Source of the DNA: Paenibacillus rigui
GTDB taxonomy: Bacteria; Bacillota; Bacilli; Paenibacillales; NBRC-103111
Assembly (NCBI RefSeq): GCF_002234615.1
Contig: NZ_NMQW01000017.1
Location: 186,001-250,000, forward strand
Direction: 5' to 3'
DNA: 64,000 nucleotides
The notes under the pieces were generated by a model. The model made no database searches. It was given only the letters and a program-made list of their open reading frames with translations, and had not been told where the DNA came from. Positions 17,652-25,874 of this stretch are shown here, piece after piece (position 1 is the first letter of the stretch; the number at the start of each line of letters is the position of its first letter). Made by a program: the position numbers and the translations under genes.

Positions 17652-17769
17652 AAAGCGCATTTGATCCTAATCTATGCACGCCCGAGCAGCGGTATGACAC
17701 GTCCGTTAAGTTTTTGTGAACGAGCACGGGCAGCGGATGAGCGTATGGTCCTCCAGGTTTCTAGCAAAA

Positions 17770-17820
17770 AAGCTGCGGCTCCCTTCCCCCGATAAGAGAA
17801 CGGAACCGCAGCTTTATTTT
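17770..17820 (-). terminator. Bidirectional intrinsic terminator
   Basis: AAGCTGCGG (17770-17778) pairs with CCGCAGCTT (17806-17814). On the minus strand the stem is followed by six Ts, so it ends the transcript of the upstream TetR/DUF1348 pair; on the plus strand TATTTTAC follows. Clear stem, good U-tract. Confidence 0.8.
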
Positions 17821-17852
17821 ACACAGGCATCATGTCATAGAATTGTACTAAC

Positions 17853-18269
17853 CTACCTCACATATCTTCTCTCAGAAGCTTCAATAGGATAATCGTTTGC
17901 ACTCATATCGCGGCGGCGCATCAGCCCCTCCTCGTCGAACTCCCAATGCTCATTACCATGGGTACGCATCCATTGACCGGTCGCCGCGTCTCTCCACTCG
18001 TATTCGAAACGGACCGAGATCCGGTTGTCGGTGTAGCACCACAGCTCCTTCATCAGCTTGTAGTCCAGCTCCTTCTCCCATTTACGGGTTAAAAACTGCT
18101 GGATCGCTTCGCGTCCCTGGAAAAACTCTGCCCGGTTACGCCACTCCGAATCGATAGAGTAGGCTTGAGACACCCGAATAGGATCGCATGAATTCCATGC
18201 GTCTTCCGCCGCTTGCACCTTGGCTCTGGCACTTTCCAATGTAAATGGGGGTTTAATAATCGTTTGCAT
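17853..18269 (-). CDS. DUF1348 (NTF2/SnoaL-like) protein
   Basis: Small 138-residue protein of the DUF1348 family, an NTF2-like alpha+beta cone fold. Recognisable family features are [18 protein letters not shown] near residues 20-38, [32 protein letters not shown] and the [14 protein letters not shown] block near the C terminus. Function of the family is not established; relatives are often next to TetR regulators and respond to stress. Here the gene starts 6 bases after the stop of a TetR gene, so the pair forms an operon and the protein is probably under that repressor. Confidence 0.88.
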   Translation of the reverse strand: MQTIIKPPFTLESARAKVQAAEDAWNSCDPIRVSQAYSIDSEWRNRAEFFQGREAIQQFLTRKWEKELDYKLMKELWCYTDNRISVRFEYEWRDAATGQWMRTHGNEHWEFDEEGLMRRRDMSANDYPIEASERRYVR

Positions 18270-18275
18270 TCCCGC

Positions 18276-18854
18276 TCACTCCTTAGATAAATAAATAGTC
18301 AACAAGTCTTGTGCCGTCTCACGGGCGCGAAGCGCAGCCGCAGGCTCTCCTTGAACCATCGCTGTCACAATCGCCCCCTCCACCAGCAAAAAAAGCGCAT
18401 TCGTCAACGATTCCGTACGGTTTTCTTCCTTGACACCCGCTTCCCGGACCAAGGTACGAATAAATTGCAGCAGCTTCACTTTATGCTTCTGCGAAGCCAA
18501 ATGAAACGGATGCGATACCGATGAAAACTCCGCAGCCGCATGAATAAACGCGCAGCCATAAAAGTCCGGCTTACGGAACCATTCCTCCAAAGCATCGAAC
18601 AAGGCAAGCAGCGAAGCGCCTGACGACTTACCCAGCTCCCGGACCCTGGCTTCGAAGTTTTCCAGCCATAACTCATCTCTGCGTGCAAGATACGCGGAAA
18701 CCAGGTCATCCTTGGATGGAAAATGATTGTACAGTGTCATTTTGGCAACCCCGGATTCGGCCACGATCTGGTCAACGCCTGTTGCCTGTATCCCCTGCTT
18801 ATAAAACAGCTCGGAAGCGACAGACAATATGTGGTCTCTCTTTCCTTTTCTCAT
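18276..18854 (-). CDS. TetR/AcrR family regulator
   Basis: 192-residue repressor with the TetR helix-turn-helix at about residues 20-52 (GVDQIVAESGVAKMTLYNHF then PSKDDLV) and a ligand domain in which YGCAFIHAAAEFSS matches the YxxA-type C-terminal family. AAGGAGG precedes the ATG by seven bases. The promoter has a palindrome in its spacer, strongly suggesting autorepression. It is co-transcribed with the DUF1348 gene. Inducer unknown. Confidence 0.92.
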   Translation of the reverse strand: MRKGKRDHILSVASELFYKQGIQATGVDQIVAESGVAKMTLYNHFPSKDDLVSAYLARRDELWLENFEARVRELGKSSGASLLALFDALEEWFRKPDFYGCAFIHAAAEFSSVSHPFHLASQKHKVKLLQFIRTLVREAGVKEENRTESLTNALFLLVEGAIVTAMVQGEPAAALRARETAQDLLTIYLSKE

Positions 18855-18874
18855 TGCACATCCTCCTTAAGCTA

Positions 18875-18903
18875 ATTATACATACAGGTCTGTCTATTTT
18901 CAA
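18875..18903 (-). promoter_or_regulatory. Promoter with embedded TetR operator
   Basis: On the minus strand TTGAAA (18903-18898), a 17-base spacer and TATAAT (18880-18875) form a near-consensus sigma-A promoter. The spacer contains the palindrome ACAGGTCTGT (18884-18893) within AGACAGACCTGTAT, a form commonly bound by TetR-family proteins. Position predicts repression by the downstream TetR product. Confidence 0.75.
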
Positions 18904-18929
18904 GCTGAAATTAAATTTCGCCTATCCAA

Positions 18930-18970
18930 AGGCAGTCTGCTGACTTGGAAAATAAAATCGTAGACTGCCT
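18930..18970 (-). terminator. Hairpin after the aldo/keto reductase gene
   Basis: AGGCAGTCT (18930-18938) pairs with AGACTGCCT (18962-18970) around a 23-base loop, 23 bases after the reductase stop. The U-tract is short (TTTGG), so termination is likely but not certain. Confidence 0.5.
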
Positions 18971-18993
18971 CTTATATTGAGCAATTGCACAAG

Positions 18994-19854
18994 CTATTTT
19001 ATAAAAAGCTTCAACATCTTAATATAAAATGGATTAACCATATAACCGTTCGGATTTACCGAATACCTTTTGCCCGTGTTCAGTCGATCGATTGTTTCCA
19101 TTTCTTTTTCGGTTAATTCAAAATCGAATATTTCACTATTTTCTTTTATTCTTTGGGGATTTGAGGATTTTGGGATCACTATAATCCCCCGTTGCAGATG
19201 CCAACGCAAGATGACTTGAGCAGCTGACTTTTCATGATGAAGGGCGATTTCGGTCAACTCCGGACGTCCCAGCAGCGCTTTATTCCCTTGCCCCAACGGC
19301 CCCCATGCCTCATGTAAAATCTGATGCCGAGCAAGATAATCGTGCAATTCGTTTTGCGGAAATTCCGGATGAGTCTCGATTTGATTAACCATCGGCGGAA
19401 TCTTGGAATGCTTCATTACATTTTCAAGGTGCTGAATCTCGAAATTCGCAACGCCTATTACCTTTATTTTCCCTTCCGAATATAACTCTTCCAAGGCCCT
19501 CCATGCTTCCAGATAACGAGGGCCGGCAAAATGTATCAGATACATATCAAGGTACGTTACATTTAGTTTTTTACAGGTTTGTTCAAAGGCTCTTTTTGTC
19601 GCTTCATAGCCGAGGTCAGTGGTCCATACTTTTGAGGTAATAAAGAATTGTTCTCGAGGATTCCCGCTTTTTTGAAGCTCTCGTCCTAATGCTTCTTCAT
19701 TTCCGTATATTTTAGCCGTATCAAAATGACGATAACCGACTCGAATAGCCTCGCGAATCGCCCTTTCAAATTCTTCTCCTTTTTTTATTTTATACACGCC
19801 AAAGCCCAATTGGGGAATTTTGACGCCATTCACCGCTTCGATTACTTTGTTCAT
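18994..19854 (-). CDS. Aldo/keto reductase
   Basis: NADPH-dependent TIM-barrel reductase of carbonyl compounds, 286 residues. The catalytic tetrad is visible: D45 and Y50 in FDTAKIYG, K75 in ITSKVW, H108 in LIHFAG (the usual HWP is altered). The cofactor segment IPKSSNPQRIKEN is present near residue 225. Resembles 2,5-diketogluconate reductase/YvgN-type enzymes. It lies 45 bases downstream of an ArsR-type regulator on the same strand and is probably controlled by it. Physiological substrate is unknown; detoxification of aldehydes is the common role. Confidence 0.92.
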   Translation of the reverse strand: MNKVIEAVNGVKIPQLGFGVYKIKKGEEFERAIREAIRVGYRHFDTAKIYGNEEALGRELQKSGNPREQFFITSKVWTTDLGYEATKRAFEQTCKKLNVTYLDMYLIHFAGPRYLEAWRALEELYSEGKIKVIGVANFEIQHLENVMKHSKIPPMVNQIETHPEFPQNELHDYLARHQILHEAWGPLGQGNKALLGRPELTEIALHHEKSAAQVILRWHLQRGIIVIPKSSNPQRIKENSEIFDFELTEKEMETIDRLNTGKRYSVNPNGYMVNPFYIKMLKLFIK

Positions 19855-19899
19855 TTGCGTTCCCTCCCTTGTTTCAATAAAAAAATAATCCCAATTGGG

Positions 19900-20232
19900 T
19901 TATTCGCATTGTGAAAGAAGCATCTCGATCTGATCAACGAGATTTTTCAGCGACTTGAGCTTGCTTTTGGCGTCTAGATGATAATAGTTCATAGTCCCTT
20001 CTTTACGAAGGCTTATAATTTGCGCTTCTTTCAATATTTTCAAATGATGGGATACCGCTGGACGGGAAAGATGGGTTTTTTCCTTAATCTCACCCACTCG
20101 CATTCCCGGATCTTGTTGTCCTTGAATCAAGGCCATGAGTATGGCTTGCCTGGTCTCATCTCCGATAGCGGTTAATACCTTCTGATTTTTTTTAAATTCA
20201 GCTGCAAGATTCGCCGTGACCTCATGTTTCAC
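19900..20232 (-). CDS. ArsR family winged-helix regulator
   Basis: 110-residue repressor with a complete ArsR fold: ALIQGQQDPGMRVGEI, then the recognition helix in HLSRPAVSHHLKILKEA (about residues 53-70), then the wing LRKEGTMNYYHLD. No metal-binding CxC motif in the recognition region, so it may sense a redox or organic signal. Start is GTG at 20232 after a G-rich ribosome binding site. The aldo/keto reductase follows on the same strand, presumably its target, and a palindrome lies just upstream. Confidence 0.9.
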   Translation of the reverse strand: MKHEVTANLAAEFKKNQKVLTAIGDETRQAILMALIQGQQDPGMRVGEIKEKTHLSRPAVSHHLKILKEAQIISLRKEGTMNYYHLDAKSKLKSLKNLVDQIEMLLSQCE

Positions 20233-20251
20233 AGCATTCCCCCCTGATTCG

Positions 20252-20264
20252 ACGATTCAATCGT
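20252..20264. promoter_or_regulatory. Palindrome upstream of the ArsR gene, candidate operator
   Basis: ACGATTCAATCGT is a perfect 13-base palindrome 20 bases before the GTG start. ArsR proteins bind such sites over the promoter of their own operon. No close match was noticed elsewhere in the window. Confidence 0.5.
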
Positions 20265-20375
20265 TTAATTTTTTGGACGAATAAAGGATACCATGCTCCT
20301 TTCTTTTGTTCCACATTGGGAAAGAAAATCGAGACCCTGATTTTTCCTTCATATCGTCTGGAATTATGAAAATGA

Positions 20376-20684
20376 GGCTCGTTCCCGACGATATATTTTT
20401 CTGTAAATCGAACAACTTTCTATTCGCATTTTCAGGATAAATATGATTTTCTTGAATATTGGAAAACGGAGAAGTTTATAATTTTCGTAAATGATAGACT
20501 ACAGGAGGACGCAAGCTTCAATGAGGATAATTTGCGAATCTTTATTCAAACCATCTTCTTACATGAGGTGAATAAGCAAGGCTATTCGCATGATAAAGTG
20601 CTCCTTTTCATGACAAGGAACCCGGTAAAGTTACGCCTTAACAATGAAACCAATCTGACAAGCTATTTAAGAGGCTACATTTAA
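20376..20684 (+). pseudogene. Start-less open frame, probable decayed gene
   Basis: A 102-codon open frame on the plus strand between an in-frame TGA (20373-20375) and TAA (20682-20684). It has no ATG before codon 84. The conceptual protein is rich in aromatic and charged residues (DKYDFLEYWKTEKFIIFV, IRGYI-like end LTSYLRGYI) and looks like real coding sequence. A strong rho-independent terminator follows 16 bases later in the same direction. I do not recognise the family. The gene either starts at an unusual codon or is a truncated remnant; the divergent ArsR promoter lies directly upstream. Confidence 0.5.
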
Positions 20685-20700
20685 ACAGGGTGAATGGCTT

Positions 20701-20727
20701 AAAGCCAGCCTCTCTGGCTGGCTTTTT
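20701..20727 (+). terminator. Intrinsic terminator (plus strand)
   Basis: AAAGCCAGCC (20701-20710), loop TCTCT, GGCTGGCTTT (20716-20725) followed by TT. The U-tract is on the plus strand, 16 bases after the start-less frame. Confidence 0.8.
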
Positions 20728-20789
20728 GAAGTTCCCGTGATTGCGGGAGCAACCCTATTACTTATGAGCAGGATAACTATCGTTCTCCA

Positions 20790-21728
20790 TTACTGAATAC
20801 GATTCCACTCTGCGTCCAACAAATCCAATTGAATCGCAGCGGCTGCTGTTGCCCCACTCGATGCGGCCGATATTAACTGAAAAGGAGCTCCAGATGCATC
20901 ACCTGCCGAGTACACGCCCGAAACATTCGTCCTCCCCATTGTATCAGTATCAATTTCCATAACGGGCCCGTTGCCTGACAACACACACCCCAGTTTTTCT
21001 GAAACATCTGTACTTTGAATCAAAGTTGGGAGAAAGAAAATCCCCTCACATTTCACAGGCGGATTGGAACGGAAGGTAATATGATTCACATATCCTTTTA
21101 GCGATTCAATCCGTTTGATTTCATCTTCGATAACTACGATCCCATGGAGCTGTATTTCCGAGTGTTGGTCGGGAGACAAGAATGGTGAACCCTGGGTGAG
21201 TAGGGTCAAATGTTTGGTCCATCCTGATATCATCTTCACGAAATGCAAACTCAAATCATTCGGGGCAATTACACTAATCTGCTTGTCACGCAATTCCCAT
21301 CCATCACAAAAGGGGCAGACAAAGGCACTGGTTCCATACACTTCGGAAAGCCCATCAATATCAGGCAATACATCTTTCATCCCCGTAGCAAATAAGATCT
21401 TCCGGCTACGGACTACAACTTCAGAGCTCTCCAAGTGGAGATGAAAATCTCCGTCACGTCCGGTCGCTGATTTTACAATATCGGACTGAAATGTGACCGA
21501 AGGGTATTTTAATATTTGCTCCTTAGCAATTCTTCGAAATTCAGCAGGAGCAATCCCATCCCTTGTTAGAAAACCATGAGACTCTCGAGTCACTCGGTTT
21601 CGTGGCAATTCTTCATCAATCACCAGTACGCTTCTACGTGAACGCCCCAATACCAAAGCAGCATTGAGTCCTGCAGGGCCGCCACCAACAATTACGACAT
21701 CATACGTTTCATTCGCATGTTTCTGCAT
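20790..21728 (-). CDS. Thioredoxin-reductase-like FAD/NAD(P) oxidoreductase
   Basis: 312-residue flavoprotein of the TrxR-like class II pyridine nucleotide-disulfide oxidoreductases. FAD-binding GGGPAG lies at residues 15-20, the redox pair CPFC at 138-141 in the position used by thioredoxin reductase, and the second FAD motif in GVYSAGDASG near 270-280. The NADPH domain is present but short and lacks a clean GxGxxA motif (SVIAPNDLSL), so the hydride donor may differ or activity may be low. RNA ribosome binding site AGAGGGAGG precedes the ATG. It stands between a plus-strand gene remnant and an SDR-type gene. Likely role: disulfide or small-molecule redox chemistry. Confidence 0.9.
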   Translation of the reverse strand: MQKHANETYDVVIVGGGPAGLNAALVLGRSRRSVLVIDEELPRNRVTRESHGFLTRDGIAPAEFRRIAKEQILKYPSVTFQSDIVKSATGRDGDFHLHLESSEVVVRSRKILFATGMKDVLPDIDGLSEVYGTSAFVCPFCDGWELRDKQISVIAPNDLSLHFVKMISGWTKHLTLLTQGSPFLSPDQHSEIQLHGIVVIEDEIKRIESLKGYVNHITFRSNPPVKCEGIFFLPTLIQSTDVSEKLGCVLSGNGPVMEIDTDTMGRTNVSGVYSAGDASGAPFQLISAASSGATAAAAIQLDLLDAEWNRIQ

Positions 21729-21793
21729 GTTCAGAAACCTCCCTCTTTCAAAATTACAACCTTAATAGACTTTTAATATCTATCAGCCATTAC

Positions 21794-22684
21794 TTATTTT
21801 ACATTATTGGCAATCCAGGATTGGATGGATTCGCCCTCAGGCTTCCAGCCAAGCAAGTTACGAGCATGTACGGCGCGAACCCGGCAGTTTGTCGCAAGTG
21901 TATATTGAGCAAGAAGACCAAGTTCTGCGACGGCTTCTTCCAAGGACCAACTGACCGTTTTTCCTTCGTATCCAAGGGTTTCGCTCACATACCGGGCCAA
22001 ATCTTTGAACGACTCCTCCCCGTTCTCCGCAAAAAAGTAAGACGCGGACGGTGTTTTCTCCAACGCAAGCAGGTACAGCTGGGCCAAATCTTGAATGTGT
22101 ACATTGGACCAGCGGTTACGCCCTCTACCGATATAGGCACCTGCACCCATTTCTTTCGATTTTTTTACAATTAGCGGCAATTGAATACTCTCTCTTGGAA
22201 GCCCCAGTGAAGTTCCATAAACCATGGACGGTACGATCACAATGCCTCGTACTCCCTGTTCCACACCTACTTTACGTACCAACTCATTGATGCGAATCAG
22301 CTCTAGGTCCCTAACCACTAGTGTTTCTTCATTAAAGGTCTGCTCACTTTCATATTCCCCCTTGGCATCATCCCCAACGATGCCTGAACCGGAGGTATGA
22401 ATCAATGGCTTTCCTGTCCCGCGCAAAGCGCTGATAAACGTCTCGACTGCCGCGCGATGTCCGACATCAGCCGTATGAATCACGCCGTCACTCCGCTGCG
22501 CATATTCAGTCAGAAGCTGTGCATCTTCCAGGGACCCAATAACAGGTTCCACGCCCATTTCTTTGAGCTCGTTTATTTGGTCAGCATTGCGTGTCAATCC
22601 ATAAACCGAGTGCCCTGCATCCAACAACGCCTTAGCTACGGAACCTCCAATATATCCGGTAACACCTGTAATCAAAATTTTCAT
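21794..22684 (-). CDS. NAD-dependent epimerase/dehydratase family protein
   Basis: 296-residue extended/atypical SDR with the Rossmann signature GVTGYIGG at residues 7-14, a SGSGIVGDD segment and YGTSLGLPRES. The active-site YxxxK of classical epimerases is not evident (VYGTSLG), so catalysis may be altered, as in many atypical SDRs. GGAG lies before the ATG at 22684. A decayed Rrf2-type regulator gene lies upstream in the same orientation; Rrf2 (YwnA-like) regulators commonly sit next to such oxidoreductase genes, so the original regulator of this gene may have been lost. Confidence 0.88.
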   Translation of the reverse strand: MKILITGVTGYIGGSVAKALLDAGHSVYGLTRNADQINELKEMGVEPVIGSLEDAQLLTEYAQRSDGVIHTADVGHRAAVETFISALRGTGKPLIHTSGSGIVGDDAKGEYESEQTFNEETLVVRDLELIRINELVRKVGVEQGVRGIVIVPSMVYGTSLGLPRESIQLPLIVKKSKEMGAGAYIGRGRNRWSNVHIQDLAQLYLLALEKTPSASYFFAENGEESFKDLARYVSETLGYEGKTVSWSLEEAVAELGLLAQYTLATNCRVRAVHARNLLGWKPEGESIQSWIANNVK

Positions 22685-22825
22685 GCTCTCTTAATCTCCT
22701 TTTTCTTTAATCGCTTTAACTCCTAAATTTCTTAACAGGGACGACAATTATCATATCCATCGTACTCTCACTATGATCCGTCTGGGTTATCCTTCTTTTA
22801 GTGTTTATATTATCGATATAATCAA

Positions 22826-23151
22826 CTAATTATATCTACAATTACACGGCATAAAGCTGCATTCATACAAAGAAGCGGTACCTTCGATCGCTTAGATGAC
22901 ATCAAGATCAAGAAAGGAAACAGCCTCCCCCTGCTGTCTGAGACGATACCCGCCGTTTGCACCAGAAACAGACTGAATGAATCCTGCTTTAACGAGTTGT
23001 GCCATCATCTTAGACAGCAAGTTCGCGACACACTTAGCTTCTCAGCAAGCATTTGAACTCCTACAGGCTTATCGGAATCTGACATGATGAGATATAGCAT
23101 CGCATGAAGGGCATAGTCGGTTGCTTGAGAATAATTCCTTCGCCGCCTCAA
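22826..23151 (-). pseudogene. Rrf2 family regulator pseudogene
   Basis: Translating the minus strand gives an Rrf2 N terminus YSQATDYALHAMLYLIM and then MLAEKLSVS. A one-base shift near 23020-23026 is needed to continue with LLSKMMAQLVKAGFI and the wing SVSGANGGYRL, followed by SFLDLDVI. An in-frame TAA at 22894-22892 interrupts before AIEGTASLYECS, the usual C-terminal block. The frame ends in TAG at 22828-22826 without the final residues. At least one frameshift plus one nonsense codon make it inactive. A TTG at 23151 could have been the start. Confidence 0.8.
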
Positions 23152-23250
23152 TAACAGACTTTATATATCTAGAATAACTATGTTTAATAAATAAGTCAAG
23201 TGCTCCTATTGAGCAGTTCTTAAGATGCTCGGCAATAGGAATGCTGCCCG

Positions 23251-23391
23251 TTGGCTTATTATGACAACAGCCGCTCGGTGAGACTGCCAGCTAATTTGCT
23301 GCAGGCCCAGATGGATTATTTTGAGGCGCATACGTTCGAACGGCTTGATCCAAAGGGAAGCTTTCACTTTCAATGGCTGGAAAAATTCTGA
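23251..23391 (+). pseudogene. C-terminal fragment of 6-phosphogluconate dehydrogenase
   Basis: A 46-codon plus-strand stretch ending in TGA encodes [18 protein letters not shown] and then [15 protein letters not shown] plus [10 protein letters not shown]. This is the conserved C-terminal tail of 6-phosphogluconate dehydrogenase (gnd/gntZ family, normally about 470 residues). No upstream part of the gene is present; stops appear in the same frame just before 23245. It is a gene remnant left by deletion or rearrangement. Confidence 0.8.
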
Positions 23392-23416
23392 TCGAGGCTA
23401 AGCGAATTAAATGTAT

Positions 23417-24874
23417 TCACACCTGCTGTTGTGGCCTCAGCAAGCACAGACATACGAACGTGGCAACGGAGAGTCCTCCAGTTGCGATCAAGGTACTGGA
23501 GAAGGCTCGCGTATAGTCTGACAAAGCCGCTTCTGCCAACGGATGACGCAGCGAGGCGGAGAACAACAAGCCGATCAAGGCGACCCCGAGCGAATTGCCT
23601 AGGTTGGCCACTGTGTTGTACAATCCCGAAGCGGTGCCGGCATCTTGAGGGCGAACCACACTAAGGACGGCGTTGACCAACGGCCCAGTCACCAATCCGA
23701 GTCCCAATCCATAACCGAGTAGAAGCAGGATGTTACGGATATGGAAAAACTGCGTGGCATCCAGATGCAGCGAGCCGATCAGAAGAAAGCTGCAGACGGC
23801 CATGACGAGCGCTCCCGTCCTCAACACGGCGGAGCCCCATCGCCGAACGACTCTCCCCGATAACAAAGAGGTCAGAAAATAACCTCCGCCCACCGGCAAA
23901 AAGGCAAGGCCCGTTGTTCGCACATCTTCATGCAAACCATACTGAAGGTAGTAGCTTAAGACGACAAAAAACGAAATCATCCCGAGAAATAGCACCAGCA
24001 CATTCAGCAGCCCGAGAGGGAACAGCTTTTTTTGGAAAATAGATAAATCGACCAGGGGTAGGCCACCCTTTTTCTTTTTCCGGTTCTGCACCGCGGCAAA
24101 GGCTAACAGAACCGGCACCGCCAGAATAAGAGCCGTCCACGTCCAGAGCGGCCATCCCCGCTTCGCCCCTTCCGATACCGGATAAACGAGTAGAAACAGG
24201 CCTATCGTCAGCAGCACCACGCCGGGCCAATCGATCTTGCGGGACTCGGCCCCGCGCGATTCGGGTACAAGTGGCATGCACATCAGGACAAGCAAACCGA
24301 ACGGCACGTTGAATAGAAATACGGTGCGCCAGCCGAGATGAAACCAGTTCCAGTCGATCAGAAATCCTCCCATGATGAGGCCGAACGTGAACCCGACGCC
24401 GATCGTCGCGCCGTATATGCCAAATGCGAGCCCTTTTTCCTTCGGAAGCAGGGTGGTGTGAATGATGGACAAAATTTGGGGCAATGTAACAGCCGCGGTT
24501 AGTCCTTGAATGATGCGGACGGCAATCAGCAGCCCAGGATCCGATACCGCACCTCCCAAGGCAGACATAAGCGTAAACCCGCCGACTCCGGTCAGCAGCA
24601 TCCGTTTGCGGCCGTACAGATCCCCGAGCCTGCCGCCGATGATCATCGCCACAGCCTGACCGAGCGAGTAGCCCGATACGATGAGCTGCGCTTCAAAGAA
24701 GCTCGCCTGCAGGCTGTTCTGGATGGAGGGAAGCGCGACCTGAATCATAAACGTGTTCAACTGGATGACCAGAACCGGCAGCAAAATGACCGCAAAGGCG
24801 TACCAGCGCCGGGGATCAACTTGCGGTCCAGTGTTCTCGAGCGTTAAAGATTTCTCCTGAAGAGGTGTAGACAT
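23417..24874 (-). CDS. MFS transporter, DHA2 family
   Basis: Drug:H+ antiporter-2 type major facilitator, 485 residues and about 14 membrane segments from the chosen start. Motif A is GRLGDLYGRKRML after helix 2; other DHA2 features are the long central cytoplasmic loop around PESRGAESRKIDWPG and a QNRKKKKGG loop. I choose ATG 24874 because AAAGGAG lies eight bases upstream; the frame stays open 65 codons further but that extension is not membrane-protein-like. It stands alone, bounded upstream by a bidirectional terminator. Probably efflux of a toxic small molecule. Confidence 0.9.
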   Translation of the reverse strand: MSTPLQEKSLTLENTGPQVDPRRWYAFAVILLPVLVIQLNTFMIQVALPSIQNSLQASFFEAQLIVSGYSLGQAVAMIIGGRLGDLYGRKRMLLTGVGGFTLMSALGGAVSDPGLLIAVRIIQGLTAAVTLPQILSIIHTTLLPKEKGLAFGIYGATIGVGFTFGLIMGGFLIDWNWFHLGWRTVFLFNVPFGLLVLMCMPLVPESRGAESRKIDWPGVVLLTIGLFLLVYPVSEGAKRGWPLWTWTALILAVPVLLAFAAVQNRKKKKGGLPLVDLSIFQKKLFPLGLLNVLVLFLGMISFFVVLSYYLQYGLHEDVRTTGLAFLPVGGGYFLTSLLSGRVVRRWGSAVLRTGALVMAVCSFLLIGSLHLDATQFFHIRNILLLLGYGLGLGLVTGPLVNAVLSVVRPQDAGTASGLYNTVANLGNSLGVALIGLLFSASLRHPLAEAALSDYTRAFSSTLIATGGLSVATFVCLCLLRPQQQV

Positions 24875-24929
24875 CGTGAATTCTCCTTTCCCTGACTGAT
24901 CAATGAATGACCACGAGCGGCACGAAAGA

Positions 24930-24953
24930 AAAAACGCGCTTAGGCGCGTTTTT
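24930..24953. terminator. Bidirectional intrinsic terminator
   Basis: AAAAACGCGC (24930-24939), loop TTAG, GCGCGTTTTT (24944-24953). Strong GC stem with runs of at least six Ts on both strands. It separates the NmrA gene from the MFS gene. Confidence 0.85.
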
Positions 24954-24964
24954 TTATCTGCAAA

Positions 24965-24991
24965 TTTAAACAGTCTCCCCGACTGTTTAAA
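24965..24991. repeat. Perfect 11-bp inverted repeat at the 3-prime end of the NmrA gene
   Basis: TTTAAACAGTC (24965-24975) and GACTGTTTAAA (24981-24991) around TCCCC, overlapping the NmrA stop codon. It may act with the adjacent GC hairpin as a tandem terminator. Confidence 0.6.
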
Positions 24992-25874
24992 CTGATTTTT
25001 TATATACATCTGCAAAAACTTTCGCGAAATCTCTGAGCTTGACCTTGCCGAAGTGGAAGTCGGTCGCACGGAGACTAGTGTAGAATTCGTCGGCGTTTTC
25101 GCAGGCGCGGTTCATTTGGGCGAAGCGGTCGGCGGTGTCTTCGTGGAAACCGATTTTTTTCATAACATCTGCGAGAGCTTCGACGGGGATTTGTTGGTAT
25201 TTGGCTTCGATACCATTTTCAGCTAGAGCCTTGAGCCAGTCGTTGCCTGTAGCCCAGTCGCTCACGACGAATTTCGCGCTTTTCCCCGCTGGGGTGTGGG
25301 AAATCAGAGCGTAAGCAACGTCCGCGATATCAACGGGGCTGACCCAGCCTTGCGTAGTGTCGGCTGAGATTGCACTGAAGAGGGTTTGCTGGGTTTTAAG
25401 ACTTTGCATGTCGGCAAAAAGATTGCTGTAAAAGCCGACAGGACGGATGTGAGCAACGTTCACGCCTTCAAGCGAGTTGAGCGCGTCTTCTGCAAAATGA
25501 TAGAAGTAAAGGATGCCGGCGTTCGGGTTGTCGGAACCGACTGAGCTGAGGTTGACGATGTTTTTCACGCCTGAGTTTTGCACGGCGGTCTTGTAAATTT
25601 CAGAAAGCTCGATGGCGGTCTGCCACATGTCGATGCCGGAGACCGGATTGATTCCTGAAATCATGAGATAGACGACGTCGCTGCCTGCGAAAGCCTGGGT
25701 GAGGAAGTTGATGTCGCGGTTTGAGCCGACCGCTGGTTTGGCACCGAGCGCCTCGATGTCGGCGATACGATCTTTGGAGCTTGTGATGACGGTGACATCG
25801 TGGCCGTCTGCGATGAGGCGTGGAAGGTAGCTGCTGTTGATATTGCCGAGTGAGCCTAGAACTGTGATTTTCAT
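24987..25874 (-). CDS. NmrA-like NAD(P)-binding oxidoreductase
   Basis: 295-residue atypical SDR of the NmrA/quinone-oxidoreductase-2 kind. Rossmann start ITVLGSLGNINSSYLPRLI, then GAKPAVGSNRDINFL, DVVYLMISG and NIVNLSSVGSDN. AAAAGGAG lies just before the ATG. Codon use (frequent GCG, TTC, AAA with few AGA/ATA) and the sequence texture differ from the neighbours, and the 5-prime flank contains frameshifted coding scraps, so the segment was probably acquired by transfer. No partner gene is intact nearby. Function could be redox sensing or quinone reduction; not resolvable here. Confidence 0.85.
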   Translation of the reverse strand: MKITVLGSLGNINSSYLPRLIADGHDVTVITSSKDRIADIEALGAKPAVGSNRDINFLTQAFAGSDVVYLMISGINPVSGIDMWQTAIELSEIYKTAVQNSGVKNIVNLSSVGSDNPNAGILYFYHFAEDALNSLEGVNVAHIRPVGFYSNLFADMQSLKTQQTLFSAISADTTQGWVSPVDIADVAYALISHTPAGKSAKFVVSDWATGNDWLKALAENGIEAKYQQIPVEALADVMKKIGFHEDTADRFAQMNRACENADEFYTSLRATDFHFGKVKLRDFAKVFADVYKKSV

